Source of the DNA: Achromobacter sp. HZ34
Lineage (GTDB): Bacteria; Pseudomonadota; Gammaproteobacteria; Burkholderiales; Burkholderiaceae_B
Reading direction: 5' to 3'
DNA: 64,000 nucleotides
Assembly: GCF_002209485.1 (NCBI RefSeq)
Contig: NZ_NJIX01000003.1
Coordinates: forward strand, 62,001 to 126,000
Shown: piece by piece, positions 8,774-17,008 of the stretch
How the letters are laid out: each line of letters opens with the position of its first letter
Numbering within the stretch: the first letter of the stretch is position 1
Position numbers and translations under genes: made by a program
The notes under the pieces: generated by a model
Database searches by the model: none
What the model saw: only the letters and a program-made list of their open reading frames with translations
What the model was told of the DNA's origin: nothing

Positions 8774-9838
8774 TTACTTCACGACCTGGGTCAGCTTACC
8801 GCTGGCATAGGCCTGGGCGATGTCGGTCAGCGGCGCCGCCTTGATCTTGCTGGCGTTGCCGGCGGTGCCGAATTCCGTATAGCGTTTGACACAGATTGCC
8901 TTGGCCGCGGCGCGCGCCGGCTTCAGGTATTCACGCGGATCGAACTTCTCCGGATTTTCAGCGAAGAAGCGACGAATGGCGCCGGTCATGGCCAGACGGA
9001 TGTCGGTATCGATATTGATCTTGCGCACGCCGAACTTGATGGCTTCCTGGATTTCCTCGACGGGCACGCCGTAGGTTTCCTTCATATTGCCACCGAATTC
9101 GCGGATCTCGGCCAGCAATTCCTGCGGCACGCTGGAGCTGCCGTGCATCACCAGGTGGGTATTGGGCAGGCGGTTGTGGATTTCCTTGATGCGGGAAATC
9201 GACAGGATGTCACCGGTGGGCTTGCGCGAGAACTTGTAGGCGCCGTGGCTGGTGCCGATGGCGATGGCCAGCGCGTCCAGGTCGGTCGCGCGCACGAAGT
9301 CGGCGGCTTGCTCGGGGTCGGTCAGCAACTGCTCCATGCTCAGCTTGCCGTCGGCGCCGTGGCCGTCTTCCTTGTCGCCCTGCATGGTTTCCAGCGAGCC
9401 CAGACAGCCCAGTTCGCCTTCCACCGTCACGCCGACCTTGTGCGCCATTTCCACGACCTTGCGGGTGACATCGACGTTGTAGTCGAAGTCGGCGATGGTC
9501 TTGCCGTCTTCCTTCAGCGAACCGTCCATCATCACGCTGGAGAAGCCCAGGTTGATGGCGCCCTGGCACACGGCGGGCGATTGGCCGTGATCCTGGTGCA
9601 TCACGACGGGGATATGGGGGTAGGATTCGACGGCGGCCTGGATCAGATACTTCAGGAAGCCTTCGCCAGCGTATTTGCGGGCGCCGGCCGACGCCTGCAT
9701 GATGACCGGGCTGTCCGTTTCCGCGGCAGCTTCCATGATGGCCTGGACCTGTTCCAGATTATTCACGTTGAAAGCAGGAATGCCGTAACCATGCTCGGCG
9801 GCATGGTCGAGCAGCTGGCGCATCGAAACTAGGGCCAT
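8774..9838 (-). CDS. fba: Class II fructose-1,6-bisphosphate aldolase
   Basis: A 354-residue zinc-dependent aldolase. Evidence includes [13 protein letters not shown] (metal His and catalytic Asp region), [37 protein letters not shown] and [14 protein letters not shown]. It cleaves fructose 1,6-bisphosphate to glyceraldehyde 3-phosphate and dihydroxyacetone phosphate in glycolysis and runs in reverse in gluconeogenesis; the sequence is of the CbbA/Calvin-type class IIB aldolase. A CCGGAGGA ribosome-binding site precedes the ATG. It is the first gene of fba-purC. In many Burkholderiales this block directly follows pgk and pyk, but here pgk lies 27 kb away and no pyk is seen. Confidence 0.96.
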   Translation of the reverse strand: MALVSMRQLLDHAAEHGYGIPAFNVNNLEQVQAIMEAAAETDSPVIMQASAGARKYAGEGFLKYLIQAAVESYPHIPVVMHQDHGQSPAVCQGAINLGFSSVMMDGSLKEDGKTIADFDYNVDVTRKVVEMAHKVGVTVEGELGCLGSLETMQGDKEDGHGADGKLSMEQLLTDPEQAADFVRATDLDALAIAIGTSHGAYKFSRKPTGDILSISRIKEIHNRLPNTHLVMHGSSSVPQELLAEIREFGGNMKETYGVPVEEIQEAIKFGVRKINIDTDIRLAMTGAIRRFFAENPEKFDPREYLKPARAAAKAICVKRYTEFGTAGNASKIKAAPLTDIAQAYASGKLTQVVK

Positions 9839-10098
9839 GAAAAAAGTCCTCCGGAATACTTATTGAAAATTGGTGGGAAACAAGGGTTGGCGCGATTTTA
9901 CCGGGGAGCGCGAGAAAGTTCTTGCAACCATGGATTTACGTCTTCCAGCGGATTGTTTCGGCGTATATCGGCGAACATCCCTTAAAGTTGCCGAATTGGC
10001 CGCAGGGAAAGGCTCGCTACACTGAACCTCATGCCCTTCCCGGCGGTCAGTAGCAAAGCGGCCGGCAGCCCGGCGGGCCGCGTTTTCGAGGAAAGCTC

Positions 10099-10464
10099 AT
10101 GAAAATCAAGATCTCCACTGCTTTGCTGCTGCTGGCCATCGGCGCTGGCGCCCAGGCCCAGGTGCCGATATCGGCGCAGAACGCGCCGCCGACGGGCGGG
10201 ACGGCCGCGCCGGGTGGCGTGCAGGAACTGAGCTTCCCCTCGCAACCCGGCAGCTACTCGCCCCCCTCCACGCTGCGCATGACCGTCACGCCCGAAGCCA
10301 CCCAGGCCGCGCCGCCGCCGGTACGCGACACGCCGGACAGCCTGCGCCGCTACACCGAGTGCCGGGACGAAGCCGATCGGGCCTCGACGTCGTCGGCCAA
10401 GATGCGCGAAGCGGTGGGGCAGTGCCTGCAAGACCTCAACGCGCGGCGCGCGCGCGGGGAATAG
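10099..10464 (+). CDS. Small secreted protein of unknown function
   Basis: A 121-residue protein with a clear signal peptide (MKIKISTALLLLAIGAGAQAQ, cleavage after AQA). The mature part is Pro-, Ala- and Thr-rich for 60 residues (low complexity, probably disordered) and then has a short charged C-terminal region with two cysteines (YTECRDEADR and VGQCLQDLN) that could form a disulfide. A CGAGGAAAG ribosome-binding site supports the start. I do not recognise the family. It lies upstream of two other small genes of unknown function. Confidence 0.7.
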   Translation: MKIKISTALLLLAIGAGAQAQVPISAQNAPPTGGTAAPGGVQELSFPSQPGSYSPPSTLRMTVTPEATQAAPPPVRDTPDSLRRYTECRDEADRASTSSAKMREAVGQCLQDLNARRARGE

Positions 10465-10537
10465 GCGCCGACAAGGGTTAAACTTCTCGCCCGACGCATC
10501 AAGTTACTTATTCGCGTAAGCCGCGCCCGCCCCTGTC

Positions 10538-11068
10538 ATGACTGAGAATTCCAGCTCCGCCCCGCCGACGATCTTCCTCTACACCGAGGAAAAACGCGGC
10601 AATCAACTGGTCGAGTCCGTGGTCATCGGCCAGTTTTCCGATTTCTCCGGGTCGGAAAAGTTGCTCGTAGTGCAAGATCCGCACACCCGCATCAACTTCG
10701 TCTACCGCATCGACACCTTCAGCAATAACCTGGACGCGGTCTCCATCACCCATCACACCGAGGCGGATTTCGCCGCGCGCAAAAGCATCACGCTGGGCGG
10801 CGCCACCTTCAAGCTGGGACCGCCGACCGAGGCGGTGAAGTTGCTGCGGGGCAAGAACCAGTGGATCCAGGACAAGGGCGCCATCCTTTCCGTCCTGCTG
10901 CAGGGCGCGGCCACCAATACCAAGAGCGTCGGCTTCGTACGCTCCAAGATCCAGCGTGACCGCATCGAGAAGATCCCGCCTGGGGTCGCTGTCGAATACC
11001 TGCGTGATCGCGCGCCGGCGGCCGATGCGGTTGCCGCCCCGGCGCCCCGGGATCCCGCCACGCCTTGA
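10538..11068 (+). CDS. Cytoplasmic protein of unknown function
   Basis: A 176-residue protein without signal peptide or membrane segment. The N-terminal part (IFLYTEEKRGNQLVESVVIG) and the rest are mixed alpha/beta in character, with an Ala/Pro-rich tail of about 25 residues. No motif I recognise. Its stop codon directly abuts the stop of the convergent minus-strand gene at 11069, leaving no intergenic space. Confidence 0.65.
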   Translation: MTENSSSAPPTIFLYTEEKRGNQLVESVVIGQFSDFSGSEKLLVVQDPHTRINFVYRIDTFSNNLDAVSITHHTEADFAARKSITLGGATFKLGPPTEAVKLLRGKNQWIQDKGAILSVLLQGAATNTKSVGFVRSKIQRDRIEKIPPGVAVEYLRDRAPAADAVAAPAPRDPATP

Positions 11069-11503
11069 CTAGTCGTTCACCGTGCAGGTGACCGGCTGGC
11101 CGCCCTGGAACTCCACGTCATACGTATGCTCGTCATCCCAAGGCAGGGTGAACCACAGCTCGTAGTCCTCGGCGTCTTCATCGAACAACCACAGCGCACG
11201 CAACGTCGCGCTGCTGACCATGGCGGACACTGAGTCGCCAGGCGGCAACTCCTCGGGCGGTACGCCCTCTTCCAGCCAGTCCTGGCGGGAATAATTTTCC
11301 AGCAGGAGCTCGGCGGCCGCTTCGATGCGCTGATCCAGCACGCCCAGCAAAGTCTTCAAATTGCGCAGGCCGTACGCGGTAGGCGCTTCGCCGGCGGTCT
11401 GCATCATGACGTGGATAGGCGGCCGCCCGGCGGCGTACGACACTAATTCGGCCGCCCACAATTCCGGCTCTTCATGATCCTGGACAAAATGGGGATCAAC
11501 CAT
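11069..11503 (-). CDS. Small acidic protein of unknown function
   Basis: A 144-residue, strongly acidic protein (EELPPGDSVS, FDEDAEDYELWF). The start at 11503 is decided by a TAGGAGG ribosome-binding site eight bases upstream; an open frame of 19 more codons exists but has no site. No signal peptide or membrane segment. The C-terminal half (LWFTLPWDDEHTYDVEF) looks like a small beta-rich domain. I do not recognise it. The region 11504-11739 upstream is AT-rich and probably holds promoters for this gene and for yfiR on the other strand, though I cannot fix the boxes. Confidence 0.7.
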   Translation of the reverse strand: MVDPHFVQDHEEPELWAAELVSYAAGRPPIHVMMQTAGEAPTAYGLRNLKTLLGVLDQRIEAAAELLLENYSRQDWLEEGVPPEELPPGDSVSAMVSSATLRALWLFDEDAEDYELWFTLPWDDEHTYDVEFQGGQPVTCTVND

Positions 11504-11739
11504 GGCGTAGCCTCCTAAAGACAAAAATATATTCCGCATGCTCATTTTGGAAAATTTCAAAACGAAACGGAACAGGCAGCGTTACAGGCTCCATCGTAGC
11601 GTGTAATCTTTACCGCCAAACAGCCCAAGAAGCGTAACTATATTCCTATTATCGGCAGCTTTTCCGGCAATCCAGTGCGCAAAGTCTTTAGATAATAACT
11701 ACACCTGATCAACAAAAAACAACGAATTTCAACACTCAC

Positions 11740-12342
11740 TTGTCACAGGTAGCAACCAAACGCCTTCCCTGTCGTGCCGTGTCGCGTGTCGCCTGCTGGG
11801 GATTGAGCCTGGGCCTGCTGTGCGCCTGGCCTCCCGCCCGAGCAGTTGGCGCGCCGAGCCAGGACGACCCGCCGGCGCCGCCAGTGGCCGCTGCCGAAAC
11901 GCGTACGGTGGCGCAGGTGGTGCAAGTGGTGACCGGCATCCTTGGGTATGCACGCTGGCCCACGCCGCCGAGCCCCGAACCGCCGTTGCTGTGCGTCACC
12001 GGAAGTACGCCCTACGCCGCCGCCTTGCTGGCCGGCGGCGAGGCCATGTCGACCGTGCGCGCACGCCGGGTGGCACCCGACGACGTCCTGGTACAGATGT
12101 GCGATGCGCTTTATGTGGGCGACCTGCCGGCTCCCGTGTCGAAGCGCATGCTGCAAAACGTCACCGGCAGGCCGGTGGTCACCATCCTGGAACATGACGC
12201 CGACTGCGGCGGCGGCATGTTCTGCCTGAACGCCCAGGGTGCCCAGGTCGGCTTCCTGATCAACCTGGACATCATCGCCCGTAGCGGTGTGCGTATCCAT
12301 CCGAGCGTGCTGCAACTGGCCCGCCGCAGGCCCCAGCCATGA
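11740..12342 (+). CDS. yfiR: YfiR-family periplasmic repressor of a diguanylate cyclase
   Basis: About 200 residues, with an N-terminal hydrophobic stretch (ACWGLSLGLLCAWPPARAVG) that acts as signal peptide and the YfiR (DUF4154-like) pattern ILGYARWP...LCVTGSTPYAAAL...DVLVQMCDALYVGDL, ending GAQVGFLINLDIIARSGVRIHPSVLQLAR. In Pseudomonas aeruginosa YfiR holds the membrane cyclase YfiN inactive from the periplasm; four cysteines here could make redox-responsive disulfides. The next gene, a YfiN-like cyclase, overlaps its stop by four bases. The assigned start is TTG at 11740 with no good ribosome-binding site; a GTG 13 codons later is an alternative. Confidence 0.85.
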   Translation: MSQVATKRLPCRAVSRVACWGLSLGLLCAWPPARAVGAPSQDDPPAPPVAAAETRTVAQVVQVVTGILGYARWPTPPSPEPPLLCVTGSTPYAAALLAGGEAMSTVRARRVAPDDVLVQMCDALYVGDLPAPVSKRMLQNVTGRPVVTILEHDADCGGGMFCLNAQGAQVGFLINLDIIARSGVRIHPSVLQLARRRPQP

Positions 12343-13619
12343 CATCCACACCGAATTCGCCCGGTTCCCGCCTTCCCACGCTGCGCGACGCCTTGCGCCG
12401 TGCCCAGGTATCCGTGACCGTCTTCGCCGTCGGGCTGGTCGGCCTGGTGCTGACCATCATGGGCCTGGTCGCCCTGCGCGCGTATGCGGAGCACAACACC
12501 GGGCTGATCGCGCGATCCATGCTCTATACCGTGGAAGCCTCGGTGGTATTCCATGACGGCCCCGCGGCGCGCGACGCCCTGGCCCTGATCGCCAACGCCG
12601 AAGGCGTGGGCACGGCCGTGGTGTTCGACAGCGATGGCCTGGTGCTGGCCCAGTGGAGCCGCCCGCCCGACGCCAGCCTGGCGTGGATACAGCAGCCCTT
12701 CGAGCGGGTCTTCACGCCGCCGCCCATCGTCACGCCCATCGTGCATCGGGGCCACACCGTCGGCACGCTGCTGGTGACCGGCCATCCCGGCAGCATGCTG
12801 GCCTTCCTGCTCAAGGGCGTGGCCGGGGTGCTGGCCTGCCTGATGGCCAGCGCCATGCTGGCGCGGGCCATCGCGCGGCGTACCTTCGAGGGCATCGTCG
12901 AGCCTTTGCGCAACCTGGCGCGCGTGGCGCACGCCGTACGCAATGAACGCGCCTTCGGCGTGCGCATGCCGAAGGCGGCGATCGCCGAACTGAATGCGCT
13001 GGGCGAAGACTTCAACGCCCTGCTGGACCAGTTGCAGGCCTGGCAGAACCAGCTGCAGCACGAGAACGCCAAGCTGGCGCACAAGGCGGCGCACGACAGC
13101 CTGACCGGCCTGCCCAACCGCGTCCACTTCGAGGAAAGGCTGGAGCAGGCCATTCGCGACGCCAGCGTGCTGAACCAGCGCGTGGCCGTGCTGTTCATCG
13201 ACAGTGACCGCTTCAAGGAAATCAACGACCAGCAGGGGCATGCCTCGGGCGATGCGGTGTTGATACACACCGCCGCGCGCGTGCGCAATCTGCTGCGCGA
13301 GAGCGACCTGGTGGCGCGGCTGGGAGGGGATGAGTTCGCCGTCATGCTGGCGCCGCTGCGCGATGGCGACACGGCGCGCCGGCTGGCCGAGAAGATCCTG
13401 GCGAGCATGCGCAAGCCCATCCGCCTGCCTGGCGGAACGGAAACGGTGAGTTCGCTGAGCATAGGCATCGCCGTCTACCCCGAACATGCCACGGACGTGA
13501 ACAGCCTGTTCGATGCCGCCGACGCCGCCATGTATCGCGCCAAGCGGCTGGGCGGCGACAGCCAGGCCTCGGCGGTGCCGGACGCTTCTGATCCCCATTC
13601 CAAGGAGATGTCATCGTGA
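12339..13619 (+). CDS. yfiN: YfiN-like membrane diguanylate cyclase (CHASE8-HAMP-GGDEF)
   Basis: A 426-residue inner-membrane cyclase. Layout: transmembrane helix near 25-50, a periplasmic CHASE8-like sensor of about 100 residues, a second helix near 150-175, a HAMP/linker region and a GGDEF domain from about 255. The catalytic motif GGDEF (residues 329-333) is intact and the RESD just before it is an inhibitory RxxD site, so the enzyme should make c-di-GMP and be feedback-inhibited. YfiN homologues drive exopolysaccharide and biofilm formation when released from YfiR. The gene overlaps yfiR upstream (ATGA) and yfiB downstream (GTGA), a tight operon. Confidence 0.92.
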   Translation: MTSTPNSPGSRLPTLRDALRRAQVSVTVFAVGLVGLVLTIMGLVALRAYAEHNTGLIARSMLYTVEASVVFHDGPAARDALALIANAEGVGTAVVFDSDGLVLAQWSRPPDASLAWIQQPFERVFTPPPIVTPIVHRGHTVGTLLVTGHPGSMLAFLLKGVAGVLACLMASAMLARAIARRTFEGIVEPLRNLARVAHAVRNERAFGVRMPKAAIAELNALGEDFNALLDQLQAWQNQLQHENAKLAHKAAHDSLTGLPNRVHFEERLEQAIRDASVLNQRVAVLFIDSDRFKEINDQQGHASGDAVLIHTAARVRNLLRESDLVARLGGDEFAVMLAPLRDGDTARRLAEKILASMRKPIRLPGGTETVSSLSIGIAVYPEHATDVNSLFDAADAAMYRAKRLGGDSQASAVPDASDPHSKEMSS

Positions 13620-14119
13620 AAGTCACGCCCCCCTTCCTCGCCCGCATGGCCGGCAGCTTGGTCATCGCACTGAGCGTCGTGTTGCTGGCCGCGTGCCAGG
13701 CGGTGCCGCAAGGACTGACGCCGGCGCAGATCGCGGTGTTGAAGGACGAAGGCTTTACCCAGACCGATGAAGGCTGGGAATTCGGCATATCGGACAAGGT
13801 GCTGTTCGACACGGACCAGGCCGTGGTCAAGCCGGCCAGCGTGGACAACATCAAGCGCCTGGCGGGCCGGTTGCTAGGTGTGGGCCTGGATCGCATGCGG
13901 CTGGACGGACATACCGACAACCGCGGCAGCGATGCGCACAACCAGCAATTGTCGCTGCGCCGGGCGCAGGCGGTCGCGGACATCGTCATCGCCGCCGGCA
14001 TGCCGGCCGCGCATGTCGAGGTACGCGGCCAGGGCGCCACGCATCCGGTGGCCGACAACGGCAGCGCGGCCGGCAGGGCCGAAAACCGCCGCGTCGCGGT
14101 GGTCATCGTCACGCCCTAG
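13616..14119 (+). CDS. yfiB: YfiB-like OmpA-domain lipoprotein
   Basis: A 167-residue outer-membrane lipoprotein. The signal peptide ends in the lipobox LLAAC (Cys about 27), and an OmpA-like peptidoglycan-binding domain follows (LFDTDQAVVKPASVDNIKRL, MRLDGHTDNRGSDAHNQQLS, AENRRVAVVIV). In the Pseudomonas system YfiB sequesters YfiR at the outer membrane, freeing YfiN. The GTG start overlaps the yfiN stop. The C-terminus is followed by a repeat-derived terminator shared with the convergent phnM. Confidence 0.88.
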   Translation: MKVTPPFLARMAGSLVIALSVVLLAACQAVPQGLTPAQIAVLKDEGFTQTDEGWEFGISDKVLFDTDQAVVKPASVDNIKRLAGRLLGVGLDRMRLDGHTDNRGSDAHNQQLSLRRAQAVADIVIAAGMPAAHVEVRGQGATHPVADNGSAAGRAENRRVAVVIVTP

Positions 14120-14171
14120 GGCCAAGCCAGGAGCCCTGGCGGCCGTGCGTCACACGGTGGAAAGAGCCGGT

Positions 14172-14236
14172 ATCGCCGTCAGCAGCGGAAAGGGCGAGCA
14201 TCGCCGTCAGCAGCGGAAAGGGCCGGCATCGCCGGC
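14172..14236. repeat. 28-bp tandem repeat, about 2.3 copies
   Basis: The string ATCGCCGTCAGCAGCGG (followed by AAAGGGC) starts at 14172 and again at 14200; a third partial copy starts at 14228. Period 28 bases. It fills the gap between the convergent yfiB and phnM genes. Confidence 0.85.
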
Positions 14237-14240
14237 CCTT
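14218..14240. terminator. Convergent terminator of yfiB and phnM
   Basis: AAGGGCCGGC and GCCGGCCCTT make a perfect 10-bp stem around ATC. It lies between the two convergent stops (14119 and 14247), so it can serve both strands. Its left arm is part of the 28-bp tandem repeat. Confidence 0.7.
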
Positions 14241-14246
14241 GGTCCA

Positions 14247-15449
14247 TCAAGCGGCCACGGCCTGCACGCGCGGCGGGGTGGCGCGCGCGGCCGCGCCCGC
14301 CATGGGGTAATGGGCGGAGAAGGCCAGGCGGCCGCCGCTCCAGGTGTGGCTGACCAGCGGCTGGCCCTGTACCAGGTGGACGGCAATCAGGTCGGCCCGC
14401 AAGCCAACGCGGATATGGCCGCGATCGCTCAGCCCGCAAGCCTGCGCCGGATTGCCCGCCACCAGCGCGCTGGCCTGGGACAAGGTCAGCCCGGCCTGAT
14501 CCGCGGCAGCAAAGGCAGCCGCGATCAGGGTGGACGGCTGGTAATCCGAGCACAGGCAGCTGGCGACACCGGCGCGTATCGCGTCGATGGCGCGCATCGA
14601 ACCGCTCTGGCTCTGGCCGCGCAACACATTGGGCGCGCCCAGGATGGTGGGCAGGCCGCAAGACACCGCTGCCTTGGCGGTATCCAGATTGATGGGGAAT
14701 TCGCTCATCGACACCCCCAGATTGCGCATGGCGGCGATGCGATGCACCGAATCATCGTCATGGCTGGCCGTGGGCACGCCGGCGGCACGCGCCCGTTCCA
14801 GCAGCAGTTCGACCCGCTGCGCCGAACCTTCCATGCCCGCCAGTTTCGACCGCGCCGCTTCTTCGGCCTGTTCGCGGCTGAAGCCGTGATTGCCCATGAC
14901 GTAGTCGAGATACGACTCCAGCGTCTTGAACTGCCCCTGCCCCGGCGAATGATCCATGACGGACAGCAGGTCCACCATGCCCTCCGCGATCAGGTCCTGC
15001 AGATAGGGCAGCGCCGTTTCGTCGCTGATTTCGTAGCGGCAGTGGATGCGGTTGTCGACCAGGCCATGCTGGCGGAAAGCATGCACCGCGCGGATCAGCT
15101 CACCGGCGGTTTCGTTGTTACGCACGCCCCATTCGCGATTGGCGAAGGACAGTGCGTGATAAGGGGTACTGATGCCGGCCGCGGCATTGCGACGGTCTAC
15201 TTGCGCCACCGCGAAATCGAAGGGAAACAGCACGCGCGAACGCGGCTCCGCTTCCTTTTCGATGGCGTCGCAATGCAGGTCGATCAAGCCGGGCATGAGG
15301 ATCTGCCCGTGCAGGTTCACTTCCTGCGCGGCGCGCGCGCCCACCGGATCGATGGCGGCGATATGGCCGTCCTCGATCAGTACGGCGCTGTTTTCCAATA
15401 CGGTGTCGGGCAGCACGACGCGGGCGTGCGTCAATAACGTGGCGATCAT
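14247..15449 (-). CDS. phnM: RPnTP diphosphatase, C-P lyase operon copy (PhnM1)
   Basis: A 400-residue amidohydrolase-fold protein. PhnM hydrolyses alpha-D-ribose 1-methylphosphonate 5-triphosphate to the 5-monophosphate and pyrophosphate. Family landmarks: GLIDLHCDAIEKE (metal site near residue 57), VMDHSPGQGQF, ASHDDDSVH, SEFPINLDTA, LGAPNVLRGQSQSG and LCSDYQPSTL, then AGNPAQACGL. The DHSPGQ motif is like E. coli PhnM, but other positions differ (for instance RGQSQSG where E. coli has RGGSHSG). It is the last gene of phnGHIJKLM, three bases after phnL. A second phnM lies at 21341. Confidence 0.9.
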   Translation of the reverse strand: MIATLLTHARVVLPDTVLENSAVLIEDGHIAAIDPVGARAAQEVNLHGQILMPGLIDLHCDAIEKEAEPRSRVLFPFDFAVAQVDRRNAAAGISTPYHALSFANREWGVRNNETAGELIRAVHAFRQHGLVDNRIHCRYEISDETALPYLQDLIAEGMVDLLSVMDHSPGQGQFKTLESYLDYVMGNHGFSREQAEEAARSKLAGMEGSAQRVELLLERARAAGVPTASHDDDSVHRIAAMRNLGVSMSEFPINLDTAKAAVSCGLPTILGAPNVLRGQSQSGSMRAIDAIRAGVASCLCSDYQPSTLIAAAFAAADQAGLTLSQASALVAGNPAQACGLSDRGHIRVGLRADLIAVHLVQGQPLVSHTWSGGRLAFSAHYPMAGAAARATPPRVQAVAA

Positions 15450-15452
15450 GGT

Positions 15453-16202
15453 CTACTCCGTCAAGGCGGCCGCGTTGGCCAGGGAAGCGTCTCTCAAGCC
15501 ATTTTGCGAGGCTGGCTTCAAGCCCAGCACCCGGCTGGCCACCGCGTCGCGCACGGCTTCGTCATGGAAGATGCCCACCAGGCAGCGGCCTTCGGCCATC
15601 GCCTCGCGTATCAGTTCCACCACCACGGCGCGGTTCTCCGCGTCCAGCGATGCGGTAGGCTCGTCCAGCAGCAAAACGGGATGGCCGCCGATCAAGCCGC
15701 GCGCGATGTTGACGCGTTGCTGCTCGCCGCCTGAAAACGTGGCCGGGGGCAGACGCCACAGGCGTTCCGGCAGCCGCAGGCGTGCCAGCAACACGGCCGC
15801 GCGGTCACGCGACTCGTCGATGGCAACACCACGCTGGCGCAGCGGTTCAGCCACCACGTCCAGGGCGCCCACCCGCGGAATCGCGCGCAGGAACTGGCTG
15901 ACGTAGCCGATGACGTCGCGGCGCAGGCGCAGGATACGCTGCTCGGGCGCGCCGGTCAGCGTCACCCATTGTTCGCCGTCGCGCACGCGGATGGTGCCGG
16001 CGGTGGTCAGGTAATTGCCGTAGAGGCAGCGCAGCAGCGTGCTCTTGCCGGTGCCGGACGGGCCCGACAACACCAGGCACTCGCCGCGCGCGGCATCGAA
16101 ATCGACGTTGTCGAACACGGGCAGGTTCACGCCGCCCTGGTTGTGCAGGGTGAAAATCTTGCCGACCCCGCGGACTTCTATCATCGTCTGTGCTTGTGTC
16201 AT
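15453..16202 (-). CDS. phnL: Phosphonate C-P lyase system ATPase PhnL
   Basis: A 249-residue ABC-type ATPase. Walker A GPSGTGKSTLLRCLYGNY (near 45), ABC signature FSGGEQQRVNIARGL, Walker B VLLLDEPTASLD. The YLTTAGTIRVRDGEQWVTL segment is typical of PhnL. PhnL pairs with PhnK on the C-P lyase core rather than acting in transport, and its ATPase is needed for phosphonate use. It lies two bases after phnK and three before phnM. Confidence 0.95.
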   Translation of the reverse strand: MTQAQTMIEVRGVGKIFTLHNQGGVNLPVFDNVDFDAARGECLVLSGPSGTGKSTLLRCLYGNYLTTAGTIRVRDGEQWVTLTGAPEQRILRLRRDVIGYVSQFLRAIPRVGALDVVAEPLRQRGVAIDESRDRAAVLLARLRLPERLWRLPPATFSGGEQQRVNIARGLIGGHPVLLLDEPTASLDAENRAVVVELIREAMAEGRCLVGIFHDEAVRDAVASRVLGLKPASQNGLRDASLANAAALTE

Positions 16203-16204
16203 GG

Positions 16205-17008
16205 TCAGCTCTGCAGGATGGAAGAAACGAGCAGCTGGGTGTAGGGATGCTGGGGGTCGTCCAGGATCTGGTCGGTCAGACCGCTTTCCACCACATAGCC
16301 GCCCCGCATCACCAGCGTGCGGTGCGCCAGCAGGCGCGCCACGGCCAGGTCGTGGGTGACCACGATGGCGGCCAGGCCCAGGTCCGCCACCAACTGGCGC
16401 AGCAGGTCCAGCAGGCGCGCCTGCACCGACACGTCAAGCGACGCGGTCGGCTCGTCCATGAAGACCAGGCGCGGATGCGTCACCAGGTTGCGGGCGATCT
16501 GCAGGCGCTGCTGCATGCCGCCGGAGAACGAGGCCGGGGCATCGTCCAGGCGGCCGACGTCGATCTCCATCTTGTGCAGCCAGTTGCCGGCCACTTCACG
16601 CAAATCGCCGTAATGGCGTTCGCCGATGGCCATCAGGCGCTCGGCGATATTGGCGCCGGCGCTGACCTGCATGCGCAGGCCGTCCCGTGCGTGCTGGCGC
16701 ACGTAGCCCCAATCGGTGCGGGCCAGCAGGCGCCGTTGCGCGCCCGACAGGCTCGCCAGGTCGGTGGGCCCCTGTTCGCGCAAGTCATAGCGCACGCTGC
16801 CATGTTGGGCCTCGACCTGGCAGGACACGGCCTGCAGCAGGGTGCTCTTGCCCGAGCCCGACTCACCGACGATGCAAAGCACTTCGCCCGGGTAGAGGTC
16901 GAAATTGATTTCCCGGCAGCCGTGCACGCCGTCCCAGGTGTGGGTCAGGTCGCGCACCGACAGCAGCGGCTGTTGGTTGTCGCCGACCTGGATGTCTATC
17001 CCGTTCAT
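16205..17008 (-). CDS. phnK: Phosphonate C-P lyase system ATPase PhnK
   Basis: A protein of about 267 residues, ABC-type ATPase. Walker [20 protein letters not shown], signature FSGGMQQRLQIARNLV, Walker B LVFMDEPTASLDVSVQ. The region RTDWGYVRQHARDGLRMQ is typical of PhnK, which binds the PhnGHIJ core complex. I chose the ATG at 17008, which has a GAGGAAC ribosome-binding site and overlaps the phnJ stop as ATGA; a longer frame to 17035 is not needed. Confidence 0.95.
   Translation of the reverse strand: MNGIDIQVGDNQQPLLSVRDLTHTWDGVHGCREINFDLYPGEVLCIVGESGSGKSTLLQAVSCQVEAQHGSVRYDLREQGPTDLASLSGAQRRLLARTDWGYVRQHARDGLRMQVSAGANIAERLMAIGERHYGDLREVAGNWLHKMEIDVGRLDDAPASFSGGMQQRLQIARNLVTHPRLVFMDEPTASLDVSVQARLLDLLRQLVADLGLAAIVVTHDLAVARLLAHRTLVMRGGYVVESGLTDQILDDPQHPYTQLLVSSILQS

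Noticed and set aside
14172-14236. A CRISPR-like array in the 28-bp repeat
   Set aside because: The units are directly adjacent without spacers and only 2.3 copies; no cas genes.
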